Source: Sepiola atlantica
Taxonomy: Eukaryota > Mollusca > Cephalopoda > Sepiida > Sepiolidae
Length of the DNA: 64,000 nt
Assembly (NCBI GenBank): GCA_963556195.1
Contig: OY744533.1
Location: 49,273,613 to 49,337,612, forward strand
Direction: 5' to 3'
The position numbers and the translations under genes were made by a program. The notes beneath the pieces were generated by a model. That model did no database searches, was not told where the DNA came from, and worked only from the letters and a program-made list of their open reading frames with translations. Shown piece after piece: positions 44,951 through 60,960 of the stretch (its first letter is position 1; each line of letters opens with the position of its first letter).

Positions 44951-47239
44951 CAGATCCATGATTAACATTATTATAGGAAAGTTGAGGAAATGAGTTTTTA
45001 CATTGTCAATCAAGTTTTGTAGCTATTGTTTAATGAATGCAAGTGATGTAGTTCAAACTGGCTCATGACCTTTGGTTGGAACAGTTTTTGAACCCGGCAG
45101 AGCCGGCAATTTTTGCTTGGGACAGTTTTTGAGCTGACAGCCTTTGTTTTGAATGAAATCTGTTTTACTAACTTACTTAAATTTATTCATGTAAATCAGA
45201 CTTTATTTCTCCATCTCTCCTGAACAAGTCTGATACTACTAAACAAGCAGGTTTCTTTTAGCCAAATCATTGGTTAATCATAGATTTTATAATTACTAAA
45301 TTAAATGTAAAACATTTTTAAGTTCATGGAATCTAATCGTTGTTGCCTATAATTTTTCAGTAAAATTTTTTTAAAATTTAAAACAAATCTGATTAAACTA
45401 AATAGACAAATTTTGCCCATTGATCTTTTAAATTTTTTATGTCCTATGTATATTTTAACATTTTCTTTTCTGTAAAAACAAAGCGATATTTCAGTCAACC
45501 TATTCTAAATCTTTCACGGAGAGCTAGCTATTCCAATAATTGTAAGCAATTCTACTAAGAACAAAGATACTGATATTCCGTACTCATCTTGAGGAAACTG
45601 TTAATGCACCAAGCTGGAATGTATGTACGCATCTGTGTTGTCTCTGAAAAAGGATAAAAAGTGGTTTGTTTGGGTTTTTATAGTGTGCATTGGAATTCTC
45701 TGATTGGCTGGAAGAAATTGCTGATTAAAGATTTTGTCCAATCAAGAGTTGGTACATAATAACCACATTCACTTCTGTGGTAATTTTTCATCACAATCAT
45801 TCTAAAAGGTAAGGAAGAGTAGCTCTTCCTATCCATTTCTTTAAGGAAAAAAACGCAACTTCCTTAGAGATTGTACACCTGATGAAGGCAGCAGAATTGA
45901 ACATGCAGAAATCTAACGTCAATATTCTATGAAGGATCGGTGCTCGATAAAGCAAAGCCTTTTCTGGCTTTGAATTTTGAGTCTTACTTTTGCATGCATG
46001 ATTGAATAACTCGGTTGGTAATTTTATACTTCCTTATTTAGTTTAAGTTGGGTTTTCATGAGTAAACTAGATTTGTATTTATTCAGGGTGGGGGTGGGTA
46101 TGAACAAAAAATGATAAGGAAGAAGAAACAAGTTTTTAAAACGGTTTTATAAACCAAGTATCAACAAAGTAATAAAATGCACAGCTTTAACATTTAACTG
46201 CAGTTCTATAGCTTTGATCATCAGAAGTGTAGCATCATGTGTGTTTCAATATATCAAACAGATGAGTTATCTGCCTATGTTTATTTATTTTCAAAAAATT
46301 GCCATATATTTATTAAAAATTTGTCATTTCTTAAATAGAAAAGCAAGCCTTTATGTATAAATGTTTGTTTTTTGTTTAATAAATTTTATTTTTAAATTTA
46401 TGATTTGCTATTTCTGTATTTTTTACTTCTGAATAATGCCATGTAGTGATAATACTTCCACTTAAAATTATTTTCTGTGGCCCCTATGTATATTTTTTTT
46501 CATTGTTATTATTTACTGTTGGTTTCTATTAGTGATGGGACGATTCCAATACAATTACCAATTCTATTCTAAATTCCTGATTCCGATACAATTACCAATT
46601 CAGATTCTTTTTAAATTTCTAAATATTTAATTAGAGATTTCTTGCTTTTTTATTTATTTTCAAATTATTATAAAACCATGTATAATGTCCGCATATATTT
46701 TCACAAACGTAAAAAATACACTTGGGGGCGTATATTACACAAGTAGATCTTTATAAATATTTTTTCTCAAATGTTTTCTGCTTAATTGATTGAAAATAGT
46801 GAGGCAACTAAAGATTTATTTATCTTTAAAAACAAAGCCGATTTGCATTAGTTCCTCATTAGTTGATTAAATGCTATTTGAATTTTTTCATAAACAATTG
46901 AAAATAGTCGACGATTTGTATACAAAATAAGAAGCCAGTGTATGAACATAATAGGTAACAAAGCACCCCTCTTGCTTTATGTTAAGAATGAGTTTCTAAA
47001 TAATAATGTTACTATTTAGAAAACCATTCTTAAGGTGAGAAGGGCTGGGCATAGATGCATTAACTATTCTGTACCTTCCCTCTATCAAAGAATGTTCATG
47101 TTTTTACCCTAATTATAAAGATTTAGTCGGTTATTGCTACTGTCAATATAACATATGTAGTAGATTGATTTGTTTTACTGTAAAAAGAAAAAGCAAGATA
47201 TAGATGATAGTAATATTTACTAATAATAATGGCAAATTT
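44951..47239. other. AT-rich non-coding DNA
   Basis: A stretch at about 46533-46605 (GTGATGGGACGATTCCAATA and a second GATTCCGATACAATTACC) resembles the ends of hAT-type elements, but no partner end or transposase was found. Otherwise no gene recognised. Confidence 0.45.
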
Positions 47240-47241
47240 GT

Positions 47242-47792
47242 AGATTAACACCCTCAGCTAAATCTCCCTCCAAATAAGATTCTACTTTTTTATGATTACG
47301 TGTGAACGCCTTAAAAAACTTGGCAGAAAGAAGAAAAAACAGCAATTACTTTAGAATTTAGAGTGGGAAATCAGTTTCGTATATAAATGTAACGTCAAAT
47401 GATCATTTCCGGGCTATTCTAACTTTTTAGTGATGTTCACTAAATATTTTTACCACGAACCCTAAGTTCGACTGGCAAGGTCGTAAAACTATGCGTAATC
47501 GCTTTAAAAAGTAGACCTCACCCCACCCTCTACTCCAAATAACCGCACAGAATTTATAACCCAGAGCAAAATAACAATTTTTGGTTAACTGCTCTAAAAC
47601 GCTAGAGTGTCTTGGAAATGGGAACTCATTTTACGTTAAAGTTATGTGTGAAACTGACTCACCACTCTAAATTCTGAAATAATTGATTTTTTTTTCTTCC
47701 CCATAAGTTTTTCAGGGTGTTCACATGTAATCGCCTAAAAAAAGTAGAATCTCATTTTTGTGGAGAGGTGATTTAGCCGAGGGTGTTAATCT
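47242..47792. mobile_element. Foldback/MITE with TA target duplication, ~551 bp
   Basis: The outer ends are GATTAACACCCTC (from 47243) and GAGGGTGTTAATC (to 47792), each flanked by TA. Inversion continues inward: AGATTCTACTTTTTT, ATTACRTGTGAACRCC, and AGAATTTAGAGTGG / CCACTCTAAATTCT with TAACG blocks, so most of the element is palindromic with moderate divergence. Non-coding; TA flanks suggest mobilisation by a Tc1/mariner-type enzyme. Confidence 0.8.
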
Positions 47793-47794
47793 AC

Positions 47795-48775
47795 CATTAT
47801 AATAAGACTTATAAGTTCTTATATAGCAAAATAATCTATTCAAATTTCTACAAAGATAATAAAAAGCATGTTAGTAATTTTTTTTTCATGAAACATTTCA
47901 AATGTCTTTAAAATAGTCTAAAACTTATATTTTAATGTAGGAAAATTTTCACTGTCTTGTCAGTGGAAGAGAAATATAACAACTAAACTGTCAAACGGTT
48001 ATTAACCAAGAATTATTTTTATTACTAGTCTTTGATTTTATTGCCTTCTATCTCCATCCCAACCTATCTTATTTAGAAACTTTGTTTTATAACTAGACAT
48101 GGAAAATCAAAATGAAAGAAGAACTGACTCCTAAGTGTTCTTGCACAGACGAGGCATAACAATCTTTAAATTCATTTATACCTGATTCAACTCAAGTCAA
48201 AACCAAGCCTTTGAAAATGTCTGAAGTTTATTTTGGTTTTTTTTGTTACACTTTTTGGCCACCCCTTGTAAGATTTGCCAATGCTGGCTAGGCCCAACAT
48301 ATAATAAATAAAAAACAGACAAAAGCCCAATAGCATAAAATAAACAACATTTAAAATTAAAAAATTAAAAATTTAAATCACTTTTTATATTTAGTCTGAA
48401 CATTTTTGTAAGTAAATAAACAATTTTTTTTCAAGCTTAAGAGGAAATATTTTTAAAAAATCGAGATTAGACTAAAAATAAACTTTTTATTTCATATAAT
48501 CGTTATCCCCGAAAGTTGTGATTAAATCCATTTCATTTTTTGTTTAAAATAATACCACAAGACGATATTTCAGTTCAGTTCGATCTGACGGGCAGAGGTT
48601 GCCTTGAATATGACGAAAAGGTTTCTCCACTGACGTGCCTTGATTTCTAAAAAAGCAGCAGCAGCCGCTAGTGGTTGTGCCTAGGTGAGGCAACCGTGAC
48701 TTTTGTAGTGCTTTAGTTGGTCGTACACAAATAGTAAAACACTGGGTAATAGCTGTTTATAAGGTATTGTCCCTA
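47795..48775. other. AT-rich non-coding DNA
   Basis: No gene. A GC-richer patch at 48565-48720 (GATCTGACGGGCAGAGGTTG) may be an old repeat but was not identified. Confidence 0.45.
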
Positions 48776-48897
48776 TTTACTTGCCCCCCTTCTCCACGAG
48801 GGTAGAGTTAAACACAAGGTCGATTTTTAATGACCGAGTACAGAAAAGATGAAGTGTAGTTTTAGAACAGATACTGCACTTTGCTCCTAGTCAAAAA
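48776..48897 (-). mobile_element. U2-headed SINE, short-body subfamily
   Basis: On the minus strand: head GGAGCAAAGTGCAGTATCTG, a short body matching 40298-40340 (ACTACACTTCATCTTTTCTG), and the family tail AAATCGACCTTGTGTTTAAC with CTCTACCCTCGTGGAGAAGG. About 120 bp, which may be the minimal form: U2 head plus shared tail. Confidence 0.7.
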
Positions 48898-49095
48898 GTG
48901 AAGTAATGTTCTTTTCCTTCTTTCAAGGAATAAAAAAAGAACATTCAACTCTGTTTCTGTCATTAGAAATGTCTACATAAGATAAATATCTCATGTCTTC
49001 GTAATATATGCGTCTATTATGTTGAAATAATGACTAAAAATAAATTTCATAACTTTGTTCTTGCCATGAAATAAATTGATACAATTGCATTCACA

Positions 49096-49122
49096 ACTAG
49101 CTGTCCCTATCCGGCATTGCCC
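49096..49122 (+). repeat. Dispersed ACTAGC...GCATTGCCC terminus motif
   Basis: Matches 139-170 and, more loosely, 51226-51250 and 3797-3825; the reverse form at 55831-55859 is the best preserved (GGGCAATGCCGGTACCCCTG). Probably one end of a common dispersed repeat. Confidence 0.6.
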
Positions 49123-49346
49123 AGGCGTCTTTTTACTTTCATTAATAATTTATGTGACTGAAATAGGATTTTTTTGCCTGTAACAAAATTTCATTTGGCT
49201 TACGAATAAATGTAAGAAAGATTTTGCATCCCTTTAAAAAAAAAAAAAGAAAAAAGTTGTCTGTTTATTTTTTCCCTTCCACTCATTCAAAGTAAAAAGT
49301 CGACCACAATTGAAAAATAAGAATAAATGTCAGAACAATTTTGTGT

Positions 49347-49420
49347 CCTCAGATGAGAATTGAACTCGGAATTGCAACTTAGCAGGCTGGTATTTTATCA
49401 ATTTGGCCACCGTGCTGGTG
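49347..49420 (-). repeat. tRNA-like SINE head (minus)
   Basis: The minus strand reads GCACGGTGGCCAAATTGATA (A-box region), a middle resembling GCTAAGTTGCAATTCC and a B-box-like GAGTTCAATTCTC. The order matches tRNA-Lys-related SINEs known from molluscs as I recall them; too diverged to be a tRNA. Confidence 0.5.
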
Positions 49421-50057
49421 TTTTTAATACACAGATCATAAAGTATGCTATAAAAACGTAATTGTGTAATTAGGTCAAATAACTTTCGATTGAGGGAAAT
49501 CCTTTACCAAAAAGGGAGGAGAGAGAAAGAGAGTATTTGTGGTGAAATTCGAAAAATTGGCTCTGATTAGATTTCTTCCACATTTCTTTAATGTCTGACT
49601 CCTATGATAGTAATCAAAACTGTTGGTCAGGTTAAATATGAAATTCGATGAAATCGATTATTTTAAGAACACGGACCAATATTTGCCCAAACTGACATCA
49701 AAGAAATAGAAGAAAAAAAACAAACAAACTAGCTCTATTTTATATATAAGATTAGCGGTATCCATCTGGCATTATCAGTGTGGAGATATATTGCTGGTCT
49801 GAAATAATTTCAAATATAGTCATGTTTACAATTTTTGAAAAAAAAGTTAAAAATAACATTTGTAATATGAGGTCAAGTAATAAAAAAGCTTTTAACGTGG
49901 TGGTGTTTTTTTTTTTTAAATACTTGTTGACAGCTATAAAACAGCAAACTAACCGAAACTAATTTAATTATTTTAAATCATGAAAATAATTTAAATGTTT
50001 AAATTTTTAAAAAATACATTCTTCATGGAGATGTTCTTTGTTTAATTTTATTTTTGT
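49421..50057. other. AT-rich non-coding DNA
   Basis: No gene; poly-T/A tracts only. Confidence 0.5.
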
Positions 50058-50069
50058 TTTATCAAACGA

Positions 50070-50538
50070 GGCAAGATAAAGAAATATTATCAAAACGAAA
50101 TTTAGATACTAAATTCACCAGAATCCAAGTTGGTCATACAAAACTAACTCATGAATATCTTCTAAAAGCAGAAAATGCACCTCAATGCAGAACATGTGAT
50201 CATCAACTAACTATAAAACATATATTAATGGCTTGCAAAAAATATGTAAATACCCGTGAACAAACCCTAAAAACATTATTTGAGAAAGTAACACCTTACA
50301 AAATATTACATTTTCTAAAGAAAACAAACCTTTTAGAACTCATCTAAAGATTTAATACAAAACAAACGAAATAGCCAAAATTGAATTTTAGGCCCTAAAA
50401 CAGGGGCAATAAGATGCATTTAACCTTAAACAATTTAAAATATCACTTAAGATTCAAATGAAGGACACTCCCTTCCACACTCATGACACGAAATGACCCT
50501 TAGGGTTGATGTGCCATAAAACAACATCTTACCTTACC
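50070..50538 (+). mobile_element. 5'-truncated LINE tail with perfect 12-bp target duplication
   Basis: TTTATCAAACGA occurs at 50058-50069 and again at 50539-50550, bounding the insert exactly. The insert encodes 'RIQVGHTKLTHEYLLKAENA', 'CRTCDHQLTIKHILMACKKY' and 'LHFLKKTNLLELI', the region after the RNase H domain in I/Nimb-like and related LINEs. A 3' untranslated region ending GGTTGATGTGCCATAAAACA with a CTTACCTTACC tail follows. The reading frame is intact inside, so the insertion may be fairly young. It lies in the same orientation and about 330 bp upstream of the PI4K2 exon. Confidence 0.9.
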
Positions 50539-50874
50539 TTTATCAAACGAAGAAAATCTATTTTAAAAAAAATTGATTTAATTTCTTTATATTCTAATAT
50601 ATTTCAGTTATTTTATAGACTTAACCAATAATTGCTCCTAGTGACTCCAGATGGAATCAAAAAAATTTCAGAGTTGTCTTTAGATTCTGTTAAAAATTAT
50701 TGAAATTATTTTAATGTTCTGTTAACGTACCGATTTCTATAACACACATTGACTTTTATAAATAGATAGATTGGAACTTTTCCTGATTGTTAAACTATTT
50801 TCCCTAATTTTTAAATTGTATTGGAATTTCTTAATGAGCAGTATGTTTATATATATTTTTTTTCTTTTCTATGA

Positions 50875-54889
<4,015 letters not shown>

Positions 54890-55072
54890 CATCAGAAGCA
54901 TTCCCTGGTAGGGGTGCCTCAAGCGATTAGCAATAAATTAACCCCTTCTTAACGGGTGAGAAAGCAACGCCTGGAAGGGTGAACTTCCTAGAACTGCACA
55001 GGACAAACCCTGACCAATACGGTACCGGTCGAAGGGGTGTAGCATCCATCCTAACAGATACATTTTGATTTC
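54890..55072 (-). mobile_element. U2-headed SINE, diverged copy
   Basis: The body blocks CCTGGTAGGGGTGCCTCAAG, CAATAAATTAACCCCTTCTT, GCCTGGAAGGGTGAACTTCC and TAGAACTGCACAGGACA correspond in order to 35829-36160. The head is degraded to ACAGATACATTTTGAT. An old copy of the long-body subfamily. Confidence 0.7.
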
Positions 55073-55521
55073 TTTTATTTGCAGAAAATATAAAAGAATT
55101 TACATTCAGGACAAATTTAGCACAAGGCCATCAAAAGTGTGGGATAATGAGATTCGTTGGGCATCCTTGGTCTAAAGTAATAAAATTGTATACCCTACTC
55201 TGTAAGAATCATCTAAATGACCACAATACCACATTTGCTCTAGGTGTACTTCTACAGAATTTGAACCGAATCACTGATAACAAAATAAACACTTTGCTTA
55301 CATTAATAAAAAGTATAAACCGTTACAATATTTTTTTGTTAATAATTAGGAGAGATTTGTTTGATGGATGGTAAAACACATTATTATTTTACTAACAAAA
55401 CTTTGTAACAAAAAACAATCACTGATAACAAAATAATCATTTTGTTTACATTAATACGAAATTTTCATTGTTTTCACACTTTGTGTAAGTGACTTAGTTT
55501 TCGTAATATTTTATACCATGT
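55073..55521. other. AT-rich non-coding DNA
   Basis: A 75-codon ORF (55147-55374) shows no recognisable domain. The block ACAGAATTTGAACCGAATC recurs at 54664 and 55255, a local duplication. Confidence 0.45.
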
Positions 55522-55591
55522 TCTGTAGTCGAGTGGTTATAGACGCATTGTCCATTATCTAAAGTTTTAGTGTTCGATCCTAGTCGACTCA
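55522..55591 (+). repeat. tRNA-like sequence (SINE head or tRNA pseudogene)
   Basis: TAGTCGAGTGGTTATAGACG is A-box-like, and 28 bp later GTGTTCGATCCTA (55570-55582) is B-box-like, followed by CTCAAGG and poly-T. The variable spacing and poor acceptor stem argue for a tRNA-derived retroposon or pseudogene rather than a working tRNA. Confidence 0.5.
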
Positions 55592-55830
55592 AGGATTTTT
55601 TTTTTTTTTAACGCTGACCAAAATATACATCTAAAGGGGGAGGAGACAGGGTTAGTACTTACTTTTGCCCCGGGCAATTTTTTTTTCTTTTCTTTTTTTT
55701 TCTTTTTTTTTATGTCTATTCCACAGCGATGCGATGTGACACAAGGTCGTGTCGTGTTCTTCCAATTTATGAAAAAAACAAACTTGCACTTTTCTTGCAA
55801 GGATTACACCCAGCACCCTACAGTAGCAGC

Positions 55831-55859
55831 CCCGGGCAATGCCGGTACCCCTGCTAGTG
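55831..55859 (-). repeat. Dispersed ACTAGC...CCCGGGG motif, best-preserved copy
   Basis: The minus strand reads ACTAGCAGGGGTACCGGCAT then TGCCCGGGG. See 139-170 and 49096-49122. Upstream, the block CAGCACCCTACAGT.GCAGC is also found at 54871-54890, beside the diverged SINE. Confidence 0.6.
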
Positions 55860-57778
55860 TGTAATAAATGGCATAATTGGTACAAAAAATATTATATAAA
55901 ATATAGAACAAAAAGATATAAATTGCCTTTGACTGTAATATCACAGCATAAACAAAACAAAATGCATATTATACATGCATAAACAGAAGACACCTGATTA
56001 TATCTATAATATCATACTCTCACTCGCCCGTGACATCGAATTTTTGCCGTTAAATAACGAACTTAGAGTATATTTTATGCGAGCTTCAAGTGTATTTGAA
56101 AAGTGCTGCATGTGGTCTGTGGGGCACATGTTTGACATGCCTATTTTACAGTGTTATAAAACCCTGAAACCTATGAATCCAGATATATTAAATCTGCCAT
56201 CTTAATTAGTTAAGTGTCAGACCTGTTGTAGTTATCGGCGATCATACATTTTCAAATCCCTCTTTCAACTTAAGTGTTTTTTCTAACTAATTTGTACCTG
56301 CTCCTTGAGCAGTGTTGGTGCAGTACCTGGGTATGTCAAATAGGAAACATTATTTATGAACGTTCAACAAAAGGGACATAACTTGTTCAATATTTGTGAA
56401 ATTTTGTGTAAAAAAATATGCTACTTATTGTTTGCATAAGAGAGTAAGAAACCATGATGAATTTCTATGTTCATTTAAATGTTTTTACATATTCTTTTTA
56501 TTGGCAAAATCATTAGAAATTATGTAGGACTGGCTGGCATTGTGTAATATGCAAAGTCTGTCGTTCAGAATGGTGGACACTATATTGAATTTAGTAGTCT
56601 AATTTTATTGATTTCAAGAATACATGACAATTATTTTTACACTAAAAAGACGATATTGTTTTATAAAGAATTAAATTGCTACAATTTAAAATTTAATAAA
56701 GAAGAAATATTTTATTTATTAAAAGGATATTTAGCTGACAATGGCAATTATTTTTATGTAAGAAGAAAGTCATTTTCTTAATAATATTGATCTTGACAAA
56801 CATTTCAAACAGAATATTATTATTAACAGTAGAAAGTACCGTGGAATTCTAACAGGTCCTGATAGTAATAATAAATTTCATTAATCAAAATATTGTTAGA
56901 AAGAAACGTTAACTTTTCCTTCATCAATAAATGTAATTTTTTACTACATTTCTTTGCTTTTTATGAAAAAAATGGCAAAATAACTTAATCCATTAATCCA
57001 CCAAATTTTTTTTTTTTAATTACCAAAAGTCTTTAGTTCGGAGAGTAGAAAATGGACCTTGGGTTTACTTTCGGCGGCCTCATAACTCTCGTTTCCCTTA
57101 TTTTGTCCTTTAGTCCTCACATTCCATGAGCGATGTTTCTGACAAAGGGAGACGAATTGCCATTTTCTGGGTCAGAGTTTTTGACCTTCAAGTAGTATTT
57201 TTTTTAGCTCCTTACATCAAGTGGCTTCATGCCTTGTCTGGGGCGATTTCCATTTTAAAAAAAAATGCATAAAATATTATTTGATACTAGATATTACTTT
57301 CAAAGATTTACTTGACTTAATAGAGCATTAAAAATGTGGATTGGTTACTTATCTAAAAATATTTGATCAAATAATAAATAAAACTGATTGTATCCTTTTA
57401 CTCTAGATTTTCACTGTGTACTGAAAACTGAGACGTTAGTGTTGCCAATATACATCAGGCAGTAGAGATAATATTTGAAAGCCATCAATCTAATTATAGA
57501 AAACTACAGATGTTGCTGAAGTATGGTTAATTATCATTCTGATGCTTAAAAAAGAACCATGCATGCTAATGGATCAAAAGGAAAATATCTGCCTTTGTGG
57601 CATTTACTTGTTGCATGTGTAGATCAATTGCAGGACATTTGTAAATCGTGTTTATCAGAGGTTGATTATTATTTTATTTATTTGCCATTTGTTCAGAGTG
57701 ACCTTTTTTCTATGTTAATATGAAAGTGGATAATATTTAGCTGTCTGGTGTTATATATATATATATATATAATTACCA
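55860..57778. other. AT-rich non-coding DNA
   Basis: A 76-codon ORF at 55975-56205 is not obviously repetitive but has no domain I recognise and no splice or promoter support. (TA)n at 57752-57771. Confidence 0.45.
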
Positions 57779-58050
57779 ACAAGAACATAAGTGACTCATA
57801 AGACAGCGTACCTTTGTATGACAATGTAAGGATGGGCCAAGTCTTATCTGGGTCTTACTTCTCCATATTGTATGAAGTATTCCCAAAGTTAAACCATGGG
57901 AACGTTGATAACTCAAAAACTATTTATTTGATCAGGCTTAAATTTTGCATGGTGGTTACTGTTATCAAATGCATCAGACCCATATATCAAATTTGAAAAA
58001 AATCCTAAGTTGAAATTCCATCGAAATTTCGACTATGACCAGATTTAAGC
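57779..58050 (+). repeat. Dispersed repeat shared with 51510-51790
   Basis: Shared ordered blocks: GAACATAAGT, CAAGTCTTATCTGGG, CTCCATATTGTATGAAGTAT, GGGAACGTTGATAACTCAAA, TTTTGCATGGTGGTTACTGT and CATATATCAAATTTGAAAAA. Similarity is about 80 percent by eye over ~240 bp. A looser relative lies at about 2100-2290 (AACTCAAAAACCAATAAACC). No coding capacity. Confidence 0.75.
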
Positions 58051-59156
58051 TCATAAGATGCAGGACTTAATTGACTACAAAAATGTAAGTTTGACCTTTC
58101 TGTGACCTTCATATCCCCAAATTAAATTAGTTTTCAGTTAGACCATGACCGATATTTTGACCAAATTATGCAACGATTGCTCAAGCGACGTAAAGGCTGT
58201 ACACAAACAAACTTGAACGAAAACATGACCTTCTTGGTAGAGGTAAAAATGTGAAACGTTTTATAGACATTAATACATTTAGGTTTAGCCCAGTGAAATA
58301 TAAATGAAAAAGTGACAAGTGTACCTTAAAATGAAAAAGAAATAAAGTGAAATTAACTAATGTTTACTGGTGTGGACAAGATGCCTAACGTTTCTCTGTC
58401 CAGGACTGATATATTTTCAGCTTCACTATTCAAATAACATGCCAAAAGTGATTTTTCAAATAATTCTATCTGCCTTCTTTGTGAGAGGGTCACGGGACCA
58501 GAGATCCAAGAATGTATATATGTAAGAATGGAGAATAAAAACTAAAGAGAAAGAAAAAAAAAAAGAGGAGGATTCTGTTTTAAGGAAAGAGTTGGCCTTT
58601 GAGTGACTGTTGTACACTGAGATTCTAGATCAAGCCTTCAAGAAGAGTCTAAAACTATTTTTTAGTAATATGATACTTATCAGTGCTGGACACTGACTTT
58701 GTTTCTTTGAGTCAAATCTCTGGCTAGGTCATGACAGCAAATCTTATTATATTAAGGAAGAGTTGTTGATTTATTTTAGACAATTGAACTATTTTAGATC
58801 TATGCGGAGAGGTAAAACATATTTTTAATTTTGTATCTCTCCGCCGAGTTTGTATCCCTCAGTGGGTTAAAAAGAAAAGTTTCATTTTTAATGTAAAAAA
58901 ATAATTAAAAAAAAAAAAAAAATTGTCAAATATGTACAATGACTTGACTAAAAAAAAGCTTTAATTATTTTTATCTTTATTTATCTTACTAGTAGTGAAA
59001 AGGTTCAGATTATTAGAATTTAGTGGGGGTGATCTCTTCTCTGACCTGGCCAGAGATAGCTTAGTTTGGGAGTCAATTTCTAAAAACTGTCCAATACATG
59101 CCAACGTATAAAACTGATGTTAAACCGAATATGATGATGATGATGAATTGAAAAGC
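58051..59156. other. AT-rich non-coding DNA
   Basis: No recognised gene. A (GAT)n-like run lies at 59131-59146. Confidence 0.5.
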
Positions 59157-59162
59157 TTTATT
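59157..59162 (-). promoter_or_regulatory. Putative polyadenylation signal of the candidate small gene
   Basis: AATAAA on the minus strand, 31 bp beyond the stop of the 59193-59507 ORF. In AT-rich DNA such hexamers are common, so this is only supportive. Confidence 0.3.
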
Positions 59163-59192
59163 TACATAATGTATACTCAATGATTTTTTTTA

Positions 59193-59507
59193 TTAGCCAA
59201 CTTCTCTTTTTTTCATGGGTGAAAGATATTCTCTATTGATTCTTTCCTCGGGACGGGTAGCTGGAACATGTTCTTGAACGTAGAAACTGTAGCATAGCAT
59301 GGAGGATTTCTTTGATCCCCACAAATTGTTATCTTTTCTGTTGACAGAAACTGCTGTTCGTCTCTCTGACACATAATTCAGTAGATGCTCTGTGGATAGT
59401 AGCGTCTCTCTATAGTCGTGGTAGTAGCTGTCATCGCCGTGGTGTTTTAATGTCAGAGACAGTTGTTCTCGTTCCTCTTCTCTGCTTGTGATGATAGAAG
59501 CAGCCAT
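59193..59507 (-). CDS. Candidate small protein, 104 codons, unrecognised
   Basis: Unlike most ORFs here this one has gene-like context. The start is AGGAAGATGGCT (purine at -3, G at +4), with an N-terminus 'MAASIITSREEEREQLSL' and an arginine/glutamate-rich middle ('YRETLLSTEHLLNYVSERRT'). Tandem stops TAA TAA end it, and AATAAA lies at 59162-59157, about 31 bp past the stop. No signal peptide or membrane segment is visible and I recognise no family. It could be a single-exon gene, the terminal exon of a gene, or a retroposed copy; a short block also present near 38570 hints at repeat origin. Being antisense to the PI4K2 exon, it is not part of that gene. Confidence 0.33.
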   Translation of the reverse strand: MAASIITSREEEREQLSLTLKHHGDDSYYHDYRETLLSTEHLLNYVSERRTAVSVNRKDNNLWGSKKSSMLCYSFYVQEHVPATRPEERINREYLSPMKKREVG

Positions 59508-60009
59508 CTTCCTCTCTTCCTGGATAATAATGACTAAACATAAAAGAACACGTATTTGCTGAATGACATATGCTTTTAGATGTTAAATTATTTTTCACAT
59601 TACATGAGCTTCCCCTTGCCCACTCCCTGACAAGCCCAAAAAGCAAATCTCTTCTTCATGACGTATTGTTTCGGACTTCCTGCCGATTACGTCATATTCT
59701 GTCACATAGTTCTAATTCTAAAACTTTAAGCTTTTAATAAAATTTCTTAATTTTAACCTTACATAGAAACTTCTGATTTTAACTTTACTTTTACACACTT
59801 GCATCTAAATGTTGTTAACACATCACACAATAAATCCTCGGCCACACATATAGATGGCACCACTAATAAAAATTTCATATAAATTTTATAAAGTACTGAC
59901 CTTCAAATGGCGCGTGTCAAAATGTGAGCCTAATCAGATAATTAGTTTACAAATTAGTTATTTAATTGAAGCTACTGTTTAAAATTTTCAAAATAACGAA
60001 AAAATCTGA

Positions 60010-60960
60010 ATTTTGTGTGCTGATGTGAAAAAATACTGTTCAAGCAAAGCAATGGCTTGATAAGTGTTATCGCGGCTCTGCTACGTTGGAATCAAGATTA
60101 AGTGATGGTATGCAGACTTGAAACGCAGAGTGCTGAATGCTCAGGTCGCCCAAATTCGGTAGTTGTCCCAGAACACATAAAAAAAGTCCACAAACTAGTT
60201 TCAAACGTAAATTCAAGTTGCATTAAATAGCAGAGGAGTTGAAGATATCAGAAAACAGTGTATTCACCATTTTACATGAACAGTTGTAAATGAGAAAGCC
60301 GTGTTCAAAGTGGGTGCCGCATTTGCTCACAGTCAATCAGAAACAACATTGCATTCATGATTCAATACATTGTTTGCAACTGTTTCAACATAACAAAAAG
60401 GAATTTTGCATTAATATGTGACAATGGATGAAACATGGATCCACCACTTCACTCCGGAGTAAAATCGGCACTCAGCTGAGTGGACAGCAGCAGGTGAAAT
60501 CTGTCCAAAGACCCAAACATCAGCAGGCAAGGTTTTGGCCTTCGTATTTTGGGAGACACAAGGTATTTTTTTCATTGATTACCTTGAGAAAGGAAAAACA
60601 ATGAATAGCGAATATTATATAGCATTTTGATGCATTTGAAGGTAGAAAGTGCCCTAAAATGGCCATAAGTGAAGAAAAATGTGCTCTTTCACCAAGACAA
60701 TGCACCGTGTCACAACAAGGCAAAACTTCAGCCACCTTATTCTCCAGATCTAACTCCCAACAACTGATGGCTGTTTGCAGACCTCAAAACAATGCTCAAA
60801 GAAAACAGTTTGTTCTAATGAAGAATATTGAAAAATGAGGTGTATTTTGATTCCAAAGAAAAATCGTTCTACAAAAAAGGCATCAAATTGTAAGAGAAGA
60901 ATTGGAATTAATGTATCACATTAAAAGCAGGCTGTTCATGAGTAGTCAAATTTAGCCTTA
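60010..60960 (+). pseudogene. mariner transposase relic (second subfamily), broken
   Basis: Degraded plus-strand copy. 'MDETWIHHFTPE' with the first catalytic Asp is near 60426. 'SAEWTAAGEICPKTQTSAGK' and 'FIDYLEKGKTMNSEYYIAF' follow near 60475-60625. 'HQDNAPCHN' with the second Asp is near 60689-60715. 'PPYSPDLTPNN' follows after only about 20 residues instead of 34, so an internal deletion removed part of the catalytic core, and the third Asp is Asn before a stop. C-terminal 'SKEKSFYKKGIK' is near 60850-60890. Distinct from the mariner at 13147-14403 by motif wording (DETWIHH versus DELWVYG). Terminal inverted repeats were not identified. Confidence 0.8.

Noticed and set aside
46533..46605. 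hAT transposon terminus
   Set aside because: The left-end-like sequence has no matching right end, 8-bp duplication or transposase nearby.
55522..55591. Functional tRNA gene
   Set aside because: A- and B-box-like motifs exist, but the acceptor stem and cloverleaf do not form convincingly.
55975..56205. 76-codon ORF as a PI4K2 exon or other gene
   Set aside because: Sequence does not resemble PI4K2 and no splice sites or domain were found.
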